Shown piece by piece: positions 1-4,937 of a DNA stretch of 6,566 nt (its first letter is position 1; every line of letters starts with the position of its first letter). Both the position numbers and the translations under genes were made by a program. The stretch is taken from contig UQQY01000128.1 in NCBI GenBank assembly GCA_900543295.1, positions 1 to 6,566 on the forward strand, in the 5' to 3' direction. This stretch comes from an uncultured Oscillospiraceae bacterium (lineage in GTDB: Bacteria > Bacillota > Clostridia > Oscillospirales > Ruminococcaceae). Below the pieces are notes generated by a model, which saw only the letters and a program-made list of their open reading frames with translations, did no database searches and had not been told where the DNA came from.

Positions 1-444
1 ACCTGTTCAAAAGCCATTGGTCTCGCAGGCCTTCGTCTGGGGTTTGCTGTAGCGGGCGAGACGATTACCAGGGCCTTGCATGCGGTCAAATCGCCGTACA
101 ATGTAAACGCGCTTTCACAGAGCGTCGGCACGGCAATTCTCTCCGATCCGATGTATCTGATTCGCTGCAACGAGCAGATCATTTCTGCAAGAGAAGCGCT
201 TTATAAAGGAATATTAAAGCTGCACGCAAAATACCGTGTGTTCGACGAGGTGTACGAGCCGGCGACAAACTTTGTTTTTGTCAAATCCAAATTCGCAAAG
301 GAAATCTATGAAAAACTGCTCTCCCGCTCGATTGCTGTTCGGTTCATGGGCGGCTATCTGCGGATTACCGCGGGTACAAAGGAAGAGCATAAAGCGCTTT
401 TCAGCGCGCTTGAGGAAATTGCAAAGGAGTTGTCGTCACTGTGA
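1..444 (+). CDS. hisC: Histidinol-phosphate aminotransferase, C-terminal part (5' end outside window)
   Basis: This PLP-dependent class I/II aminotransferase converts imidazole-acetol phosphate plus glutamate to histidinol phosphate plus 2-oxoglutarate in the cytoplasm. The frame is open from base 1, so the gene is cut by the window edge. About 147 residues are visible, against roughly 350 for the family. The first visible residues, TCSKAIGLAGLRLGF, are the aminotransferase lysine motif: K4 would form the internal aldimine with PLP and R12 would contact the cofactor phosphate. Near the end, YLRITAGT supplies the conserved arginine expected to bind the substrate carboxylate. The stop TGA (442-444) overlaps the GTG start of hisB by 4 nt, which suggests translational coupling. 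The family call is firm. The HisC assignment over other class I/II aminotransferases rests on the his operon context plus the C-terminal motif. Confidence 0.93.
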   Translation, partial: TCSKAIGLAGLRLGFAVAGETITRALHAVKSPYNVNALSQSVGTAILSDPMYLIRCNEQIISAREALYKGILKLHAKYRVFDEVYEPATNFVFVKSKFAKEIYEKLLSRSIAVRFMGGYLRITAGTKEEHKALFSALEEIAKELSSL

Positions 445-1025
445 GAAAGGCAGAAGTTGCACGCAAAACAAAGGAAACCGATATAGTGCTTTCGCTTGCT
501 TTTGACGAGCCAAAGCCCATTGTACAAGTTGACACCGGCATAGGCTTTTTTGACCACATGCTTACGGCTCTGGCTGTACATGCGGGGCTTTCCCTTTCTG
601 TTTCCTGCAAGGGGGATTTGCATGTTGACTGTCATCATACGATTGAGGATGTAGGCATTGTACTGGGCGACGCGCTTTGTAAAGCGCTCGGCGACAAGAG
701 CGGGATCGTCCGCTACGGCAGTTTTTATATCCCGATGGATGAAGCGCTCGGATTTGCCTCCATCGACATCAGCGGAAGACCTTATTTTGTTTTTCATGCT
801 GATTTTACCGCCGACCGTATGGGAGAAATGGATACTCAGATGGTGGAGGAGTTTTTCCGTGCTGTGGCGTTTCATGCCGGTATCACGCTTCATCTGAGCG
901 TGCCGTATGGTACGAACGACCATCATAAAGCGGAGGCGCTGTTTAAAGCGTTTGCACATGCGCTCAAAGCGGCTGCTGCGTTGAACGCGGATGGCAGTGT
1001 GCTGTCCACAAAAGGCGTATTATAA
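441..1025 (+). CDS. hisB: Imidazoleglycerol-phosphate dehydratase (monofunctional)
   Basis: HisB dehydrates D-erythro-imidazoleglycerol phosphate to imidazole-acetol phosphate, the substrate of HisC. The 194 residues match the monofunctional dehydratase and there is no fused phosphatase domain as in enterobacterial HisB. Visible signatures are RKTKET (8-13), the first metal-binding block FFDHMLTALAVHAG (36-49), HHTIEDVGI (65-73), and the second repeat with FHAGITLH (144-151) and NDHHKAEALFKA (159-170). These His/Glu clusters coordinate the paired Mn ions of the family. The start is GTG at 441, inside the hisC stop, with AAAGGAG at 423-429 upstream. The family usually begins just before the R-x-T-x-E-T motif, which agrees with this start. 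A separate histidinol-phosphate phosphatase must be encoded elsewhere. Confidence 0.97.
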   Translation: MRKAEVARKTKETDIVLSLAFDEPKPIVQVDTGIGFFDHMLTALAVHAGLSLSVSCKGDLHVDCHHTIEDVGIVLGDALCKALGDKSGIVRYGSFYIPMDEALGFASIDISGRPYFVFHADFTADRMGEMDTQMVEEFFRAVAFHAGITLHLSVPYGTNDHHKAEALFKAFAHALKAAAALNADGSVLSTKGVL

Positions 1026-1036
1026 GGGGGAGCGAT

Positions 1037-1639
1037 ATGATCGCCATCATCGACTACGGCGCGGGCAACCTGTTCAGCGTGAAAAATGCGCTCGACTATA
1101 TTGGTGAGGAGAGCGTCGCGACCGATTCTATAGAAGAGCTTCGACGGGCAGACGGTTTGATTTTGCCGGGCGTCGGCGCGTTTCCGGACGCTATGCGGAT
1201 GCTTAAAAAAAGCGGGCTTGCGGACGAAATCCGGACGGAAGCGGCGGCAGGAAAGCCCTTGCTTGGCATCTGTCTTGGGATGCAGGTGCTTTTTGAAAAA
1301 GGAGCAGAGTTTGAGGAGACAGAGGGATTGAGCCTCATTCCCGGAACAGTTGACCGGATTCAAACCTCCCTCAAAATTCCGCATATGGGCTATAATGAAT
1401 TGAACTTTGGTGTGTCCTGTCCGCTGTTATCAGGCGTTGAAGAGGGAGACTGCGTGTACTTCGTCCACTCCTATATGGCGAACACGGCGGACGAATATAT
1501 TGCGGCAAGCTGCGACTACGGCGTAAAAGTGACTGCGCTTGTACAGAACAAGAATGTATTCGGCGCTCAATTCCATCCGGAAAAAAGCGGTGCAGTGGGC
1601 CTCACCATACTCAAAAATTTCGGAGGATTGACCAGATGA
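1037..1639 (+). CDS. hisH: Imidazole glycerol phosphate synthase, glutaminase subunit
   Basis: HisH is the class I glutamine amidotransferase subunit that releases ammonia from glutamine and channels it into the HisF barrel. Its 200 residues are normal for the family. IDYGAGNLFSVKNAL (5-19) is the typical N-terminus, and LPGVGAFPDAM (43-53) carries the oxyanion strand. LGICLGMQ (76-83) holds the nucleophile C79, and FHPEKSG (179-185) holds H180 and E182, completing the Cys-His-Glu triad. YFVHSY (141-146) is also conserved. One oddity is PHMGYNEL (115-122), where most homologues have Trp at the Tyr119 position. The gene starts 11 nt after hisB with a strong AAGGGGGAG at 1024-1032. Its TGA overlaps the hisA ATG by 4 nt. 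Confidence 0.97.
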   Translation: MIAIIDYGAGNLFSVKNALDYIGEESVATDSIEELRRADGLILPGVGAFPDAMRMLKKSGLADEIRTEAAAGKPLLGICLGMQVLFEKGAEFEETEGLSLIPGTVDRIQTSLKIPHMGYNELNFGVSCPLLSGVEEGDCVYFVHSYMANTADEYIAASCDYGVKVTALVQNKNVFGAQFHPEKSGAVGLTILKNFGGLTR

Positions 1640-2397
1640 TTATTTTACCTGCAATTGATATTCAAAATGGAGAGTGCGTCCGTCTGACAAAGGGCGATTT
1701 TGCTACCAGCGAAAAGGTAGCGGAGGATCCGGTGGAAACAGCCCTGCGTTTTAAAGAGGCAGGCGCTCGGTATCTGCATATGGTGGATTTGGATGGCGCC
1801 AAAAGTGCAATGGCGAAAAACCGCGAGGTGTTTATCCGCGTGGCAAAAGAGACGGAGCTGAAGATCGAGCTGGGCGGCGGTATCCGCGATATGGACACGG
1901 CGGCTTATTATTTGGACCATGGCATCGAACGGATCATTTTAGGCTCTATGGCGGTTAAGAATCCGAAGCTTTTGGCAGAGCTTGTCCGCGAATATGGAGA
2001 CCGTATTATCGTTGGCATCGATGCGGAAGACGGTATGGTCAAAACGGAAGGCTGGCTCGCCTCCGGAAGAGTGAATTATATCACACTTGCAAAAGAGATG
2101 TTCCACATCGGTGTTCAGCACATTATCTACACCGACATTTCACGCGATGGAACGCTTTCCGGCCCGAATCTGAACGATTTAAAAAAGCTGCGTGACGCGG
2201 CGAAAATGGACGTCATTGCGTCGGGCGGCATCCGCAATGCGGCGGATATTCGTGCGCTTGCGAAATTAAAGCTTTACGGTGCAATCTGCGGTAAGTCGCT
2301 TTATAAGGGAACGCTTGACCTGAAAGAGGCAATAAATGCGGCCAAAGCGCCGGCGCCGCGCCAGGGAGGAAAACGCCCATGCTCTCCAAAAGAATAA
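1636..2397 (+). CDS. hisA: ProFAR isomerase (phosphoribosylformimino-AICAR-P isomerase)
   Basis: HisA is a (beta/alpha)8 barrel that converts ProFAR to PRFAR by Amadori rearrangement, feeding HisHF. The sequence shows the half-barrel repeat: D8 in LPAIDIQNG, then LGGGIR (79-84) and GSMAVKNP (103-110) in the first half. D129 lies in GIDAEDG, T166 in YTDISRDGTLSG (165-176), and IASGGIR (194-200) in the second half. D8, D129 and T166 match the catalytic residues known for the family. At 253 residues it is slightly long. After LYKGTLDLKEAINAAK comes a Pro/Lys/Arg-rich tail of about 16 residues with no helix-like pattern, partly encoded across the hisF ribosome binding site and start. The ATG at 1636 overlaps the hisH stop. 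The downstream overlap with hisF is 19 nt. Confidence 0.96.
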   Translation: MIILPAIDIQNGECVRLTKGDFATSEKVAEDPVETALRFKEAGARYLHMVDLDGAKSAMAKNREVFIRVAKETELKIELGGGIRDMDTAAYYLDHGIERIILGSMAVKNPKLLAELVREYGDRIIVGIDAEDGMVKTEGWLASGRVNYITLAKEMFHIGVQHIIYTDISRDGTLSGPNLNDLKKLRDAAKMDVIASGGIRNAADIRALAKLKLYGAICGKSLYKGTLDLKEAINAAKAPAPRQGGKRPCSPKE

Positions 2398-3155
2398 TTC
2401 CGTGCCTTGACGTAAAGGACGGGCGTGTGGTAAAGGGAATCAACTTTGTAGGCCTGCGCGATGTGGGCGATCCGGTTGAATGCGCAAAACTGTATAATGA
2501 GCAGGGCGCAGATGAGATCGTCTTTCTCGATATTACTGCAACCCATGAGGCGCGCGGCACAATGGAGGATGTTGTGCGCAAAACCGCGAAGCAGGTCTTT
2601 ATGCCGCTGACAGTAGGCGGCGGCATCCGTACAATCGATGACTTCAAACGTCTTCTGCGCGCAGGCGCCGATAAGATTTCTGTCAATTCTGCGGCGGTAA
2701 GAAATCCGCAGCTTATAGGAGAGGCGGCTGATAAATTCGGCAGTCAGTGCGTGGTAGCGGCCATTGATGCAAGGCGGCATGCGGACGGAACATTTCACGT
2801 AGTGGTAAACGGCGGACGCATTGATACAGGGCTTGACGCGATCGAATGGGCAAAAGAGGTACAGAGGCTTGGCGCAGGAGAGCTTTTGCTGACTTCAATG
2901 GATGCGGACGGAACGAAGAACGGCTTCGATTTGGCGCTTTTGAACGCAGTCTGCGCAGTATCAGGCGTGCCGGTTATCGCGTCGGGCGGTTGTGGAAAGC
3001 TTGAGCACTTTTCTGAGGTATTTGAGAAAACAGATGCGGACGCAGCGCTTGCCGCCTCGCTCTTTCACTATCGCGAGCTGACGGTAAAGCAGGTAAAGGA
3101 GCATCTGGCGCAGCACGGCATCCCGGTGCGTCGGATTCGAGAGGAGGCGTTCTGA
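2379..3155 (+). CDS. hisF: Imidazole glycerol phosphate synthase, cyclase subunit
   Basis: HisF is the barrel subunit that uses ammonia from HisH to turn PRFAR into imidazole glycerol phosphate and AICAR, the latter being recycled into purine synthesis. The 258 residues are of family length. Diagnostic parts are RIIPCLDVKDGRVVKG (5-20) with catalytic D11, FLDITAT (49-55), LTVGGGIR (77-84) and ISVNSAAVRNP (100-110). AAIDARR (127-133) carries the second catalytic residue, D130. Near the C-terminus are the SMDADGTKNGFD and IASGGCG motifs. R5 in the N-terminal MLSKRIIPCLDV block belongs to the gate region known in this family. The start ATG at 2379 has a strong AGGGAGGAAA (2363-2372) at 6 nt spacing, so it is well supported although it lies inside hisA. 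The stop TGA shares one base with the hisI ATG. Confidence 0.97.
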   Translation: MLSKRIIPCLDVKDGRVVKGINFVGLRDVGDPVECAKLYNEQGADEIVFLDITATHEARGTMEDVVRKTAKQVFMPLTVGGGIRTIDDFKRLLRAGADKISVNSAAVRNPQLIGEAADKFGSQCVVAAIDARRHADGTFHVVVNGGRIDTGLDAIEWAKEVQRLGAGELLLTSMDADGTKNGFDLALLNAVCAVSGVPVIASGGCGKLEHFSEVFEKTDADAALAASLFHYRELTVKQVKEHLAQHGIPVRRIREEAF

Positions 3156-3496
3156 TGGATTTTTCCGTTTATTTCAAAAAGGCGCCGCTTCTTCCCGCCG
3201 TTATTGTGGACGATGATACGAATACGGTTCTGATGCTTGCCTATATGAACGAAGAGAGCATGAAAAAAAGTTTTGAAACAGGCTATACCTGGTTTTATTC
3301 GCGGTCAAGGCAGGAGCTTTGGAACAAGGGCGCGACAAGCGGCCATGTGCAGAGAATTGTTTCAATTGACGCGGACTGCGATGACGACACGCTTCTTGTG
3401 CGGGTAAAGCAGACGGGGCCTGCATGCCATACTGGCAGCTACAGCTGCTTTTTTAAACATATCTATTCTGCGAATATAAAAGATACAGTTGAATGA
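3155..3496 (+). CDS. hisI: Phosphoribosyl-AMP cyclohydrolase
   Basis: HisI opens the adenine ring of phosphoribosyl-AMP to give ProFAR, the substrate of HisA. It is a metal-dependent homodimer. The 113 residues correspond to the stand-alone PRA-CH domain, not the fused HisIE form. YSRSRQELWNKGATSGHVQ (48-66) is the family signature. DADCDDD (72-78) gives the Mg-binding aspartates D74, D76 and D78 and the zinc ligand C75. ACHTGSYSCFF (90-100) gives C91 and C98, which complete the zinc site across the dimer. The ATG overlaps the hisF stop by one base (TGATG), with GAGGAGG at 3141-3147 upstream. HisE follows after 14 nt. Confidence 0.97.
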   Translation: MDFSVYFKKAPLLPAVIVDDDTNTVLMLAYMNEESMKKSFETGYTWFYSRSRQELWNKGATSGHVQRIVSIDADCDDDTLLVRVKQTGPACHTGSYSCFFKHIYSANIKDTVE

Positions 3497-3510
3497 AAGG
3501 ACGATAAGCG

Positions 3511-3846
3511 ATGAATGAAAAGCTGAATGCGCTGACCGCGCTTGACGATACAATCCGCCTGCGCCGCGAAAATCCGCAGGAGGGTTCGTATACCTGTTAC
3601 CTGTTTGAAAAGGGAATTGATAAAATTTTAAAGAAATGCGGCGAAGAAAACGCCGAAATGATTATCGCCGCTAAGAATAAAGATAAGTCGGAGATTGCCA
3701 ATGAGGTGTCCGACCTGCTGTTCCACATTCTTGTGATGCTTCAGGCGTGCGACGTACCGCTTGACGATGTGCTGGATATTCTGCATGAGCGCAGCAAAAA
3801 AACAGGGAATTTAAAACAGTTTCACCAGGTTGACCGCAATAGCTGA
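3511..3846 (+). CDS. hisE: Phosphoribosyl-ATP pyrophosphatase
   Basis: HisE hydrolyses phosphoribosyl-ATP to phosphoribosyl-AMP and pyrophosphate, the second step of the pathway. It belongs to the all-alpha NTP pyrophosphohydrolase (MazG-like) fold. The 111 residues fit a stand-alone HisE. Visible signatures are EGSYTCYLFEKGIDKILKKC (24-43), then GEENAEMIIAAKN (44-56) with E45, E46 and E49, and NEVSDLLFH (64-72) with E65 and D68. Together these form the usual metal-binding E-x-x-E and E-x-x-D pattern. The ATG at 3511 is preceded by AAAGGA (3496-3501), which starts at the last base of the hisI stop. The C-terminus (KTGNLKQFHQ followed by a few residues) looks complete, so the breakpoint of the degraded gene that follows lies at or after this stop. 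It is the last intact his gene here. Confidence 0.96.
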   Translation: MNEKLNALTALDDTIRLRRENPQEGSYTCYLFEKGIDKILKKCGEENAEMIIAAKNKDKSEIANEVSDLLFHILVMLQACDVPLDDVLDILHERSKKTGNLKQFHQVDRNS

Positions 3847-4027
3847 ACATGAGTGGAGACAATATGCGGAAAGAAACGTGCGTGCGCTTCTTAAGGCCTG
3901 CGAGGAATTCACCAGCGACTGCGAGCTGACGAATGAGGAGAGCAGGGGGTTTCACCTGCATACCGGTTTTGAAGAGGCAAATCGTATTATCTGTTTTACA
4001 AAGAAATTAGAGTATCCGATACGTTAG
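3830..4027 (+). pseudogene. Degraded C-terminal remnant of an AAC(6')-like GNAT acetyltransferase
   Basis: A 65-codon frame runs from a TTG inside the end of hisE to TAG at 4025-4027. RALLKACEEF (18-27) resembles the helix after the acetyl-CoA loop of GNAT enzymes. SDCELTNEES (29-38) followed by FHLHTGFEEANRIICFTKKL (41-60) resembles the C-terminal end of aminoglycoside 6'-N-acetyltransferase-like GNATs, with their SD-x-E-x-x-N-x-x-S and GFEE-x-x-R-x-I-x-F patterns. Family members are about 150 residues, so the N-terminal two thirds is missing. The glycines of the acetyl-CoA pyrophosphate loop (usually Q/R-x-x-G-x-G/A just before RALL) are replaced by YAERNV. About eight residues also seem deleted between ACEEF and TSDCEL. 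There is no convincing ribosome binding site for the TTG. The family was recognised by eye and not searched. It could instead be a small expressed protein of unknown role, but activity as an acetyltransferase is very unlikely. Confidence 0.55.
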
Positions 4028-4029
4028 GT

Positions 4030-4056
4030 ACGACCGATCATTACGGGATCGATCGT
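4030..4056 (+). repeat. Imperfect inverted repeat / hairpin after the GNAT remnant
   Basis: ACGACCGATC (4030-4039) and GATCGATCGT (4047-4056) can pair over 10 positions with one C-A mismatch and a 7-nt loop. No T run follows, so it is not a standard terminator. It sits 3 nt after the stop of the degraded acetyltransferase frame, and its role is unknown. CGTTAGG also occurs twice close by (4022-4028 and 4054-4060). Confidence 0.4.
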
Positions 4057-4092
4057 TAGGCGCGAAGACTCAGAATAACAAAAAACGTAGGC

Positions 4093-4124
4093 AAGGCTGT
4101 GGAATTGATTTCGCAGCCTTTTTT
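4093..4124 (+). terminator. Rho-independent terminator of the his operon
   Basis: AAGGCTGTG (4093-4101) pairs with CGCAGCCTT (4112-4120) in a 9-bp stem with one G-U pair and a 10-nt loop. The stem runs directly into a T tract (4119-4124). This is the only convincing intrinsic terminator downstream of hisE, so it probably ends the his transcript, including the degraded acetyltransferase remnant. Confidence 0.87.
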
Positions 4125-4138
4125 CTGTTCATAAAAAC

Positions 4139-4168
4139 TTTACAAATAGAGGCGCAGCGTTTTACCAT
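4139..4168 (+). promoter_or_regulatory. Possible sigma-A promoter for the lipoprotein gene
   Basis: TTTACA (4139-4144) resembles a -35 box (5 of 6 matches) and TACCAT (4163-4168) a weak -10 box (4 of 6), with an 18-nt spacer. It lies just after the terminator and upstream of the lipoprotein ribosome binding site, where a new transcription unit would be expected to start. A TATTATAAG stretch at 4178-4186 is an alternative -10 but has no good -35 partner. Confidence 0.35.
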
Positions 4169-4203
4169 ATTCGTTCGTATTATAAGTGCCAGGACAATAA
4201 AGA

Positions 4204-4209
4204 AAAGGA
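4204..4209 (+). promoter_or_regulatory. Ribosome binding site that decides the lipoprotein start
   Basis: AAAGGA lies 10 nt before ATG 4220 but only 1 nt before the in-frame GTG at 4211. The spacing favours ATG 4220. The resulting N-terminus, MTKR and then a hydrophobic stretch, is also a more normal lipoprotein signal. Confidence 0.65.
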
Positions 4210-4219
4210 CGTGATTTCG

Positions 4220-4858
4220 ATGACAAAGCGCTTGGCACGATACATTTTTACGGCAATGGCCATGCTTCTGCTTCTGTCCGGCTGTACGGATGACAGAAAC
4301 TCGGCGGCCTATATGGCGAAGCCAGTGATCTATCTGTATCCGGAGAAGACGACGGATGTGGCGGTAACACTCGACTATGCGGGTAAGCTTACCTGTACTT
4401 ATCCGGCGTATGGAGAGGGCTGGAATGTGACAGCCAACCCGGACGGCGCGCTTGTAAATCATGCGGATGGCAGAACGTATTCTTATCTCTTTTGGGAGGG
4501 TGAGGATGATGCAGAATACGACATGAGCAAAGGCTTTGTCGTAAAAGGCGGAGATACTGCCGCCTTTTTACAGGAAAAGCTCAGCGCGCTTGGATTGACG
4601 CCGAAGGAGTATAATGAGTTCATCGTATATTGGCTTCCGAGAATGCAGGACAATCCCTACAACCTGATTACGTTTCAGACGGATGCTTATACGGAGCGTG
4701 CAAAGCTTCAGATCACGCCTGAGCCGGATTCGGTTCTGCGTATATTCATGGCGTACCGGCCGCTTGAACAGCCGAGTAAGATAGAGGAGCCGATCCTGGA
4801 GAATTTTGAGCGTAAGGGATTTGCCGTTATCGAGTGGGGCGGTACAGAAGTAAAATAA
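4220..4858 (+). CDS. Secreted lipoprotein of unknown function
   Basis: The protein has 212 residues and no function I can assign. The N-terminus is a lipoprotein signal peptide: basic MTKR-x-x-R, a hydrophobic core (about 8-19) and the lipobox LSGC with C22 as the lipidated cysteine. It should therefore be anchored on the outer face of the membrane. The mature part begins with a short polar linker and then KPVIYLYPEKTTDVAVTL (about 34-51), a beta-strand-like block. Aromatic-rich TCTYPAYGEGWNVTANPDG and YSYLFWEG follow. I have the impression that KPVIYLYPE/GWNVTA/LFWEG blocks recur in uncharacterised secreted proteins of anaerobes, but I cannot verify this here. A second half (about 105-212) contains FIVYWLPRMQDNPYN and ends with FAVIEWGG. 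There is no obvious catalytic motif. The symporter gene follows after 79 nt with no terminator visible, so the two may share a transcript. Confidence 0.85.
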   Translation: MTKRLARYIFTAMAMLLLLSGCTDDRNSAAYMAKPVIYLYPEKTTDVAVTLDYAGKLTCTYPAYGEGWNVTANPDGALVNHADGRTYSYLFWEGEDDAEYDMSKGFVVKGGDTAAFLQEKLSALGLTPKEYNEFIVYWLPRMQDNPYNLITFQTDAYTERAKLQITPEPDSVLRIFMAYRPLEQPSKIEEPILENFERKGFAVIEWGGTEVK

Positions 4859-4937
4859 AACAGCGAATATTCAGACGGAATGAAACCATCCGCACGATCA
4901 TAGATATTACGGTATTGGATCGGGCGGGTGATTTTTT

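Noticed and set aside
330..400. Short loop in HisC before YLRITAGT as a possible deletion
   Set aside because: Shortened versions of this loop are, to my knowledge, common in Firmicutes HisC, and the substrate-binding arginine is kept.
354..959. Long antisense open frame opposite hisB
   Set aside because: It lies entirely opposite well-supported hisC/hisB coding sequence, has no recognisable domain, and its composition is that of a complement shadow.
2213..2798. Antisense open frames opposite the hisA/hisF junction
   Set aside because: Both are shadows of two confidently identified genes, rich in Arg/Ser/Pro/His, with no motif and no credible ribosome binding site.
4859..4937. Possible terminator between the lipoprotein and symporter genes (CGGA/TCCG pairing)
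   Set aside because: The stem is only 4 bp and no T run follows.
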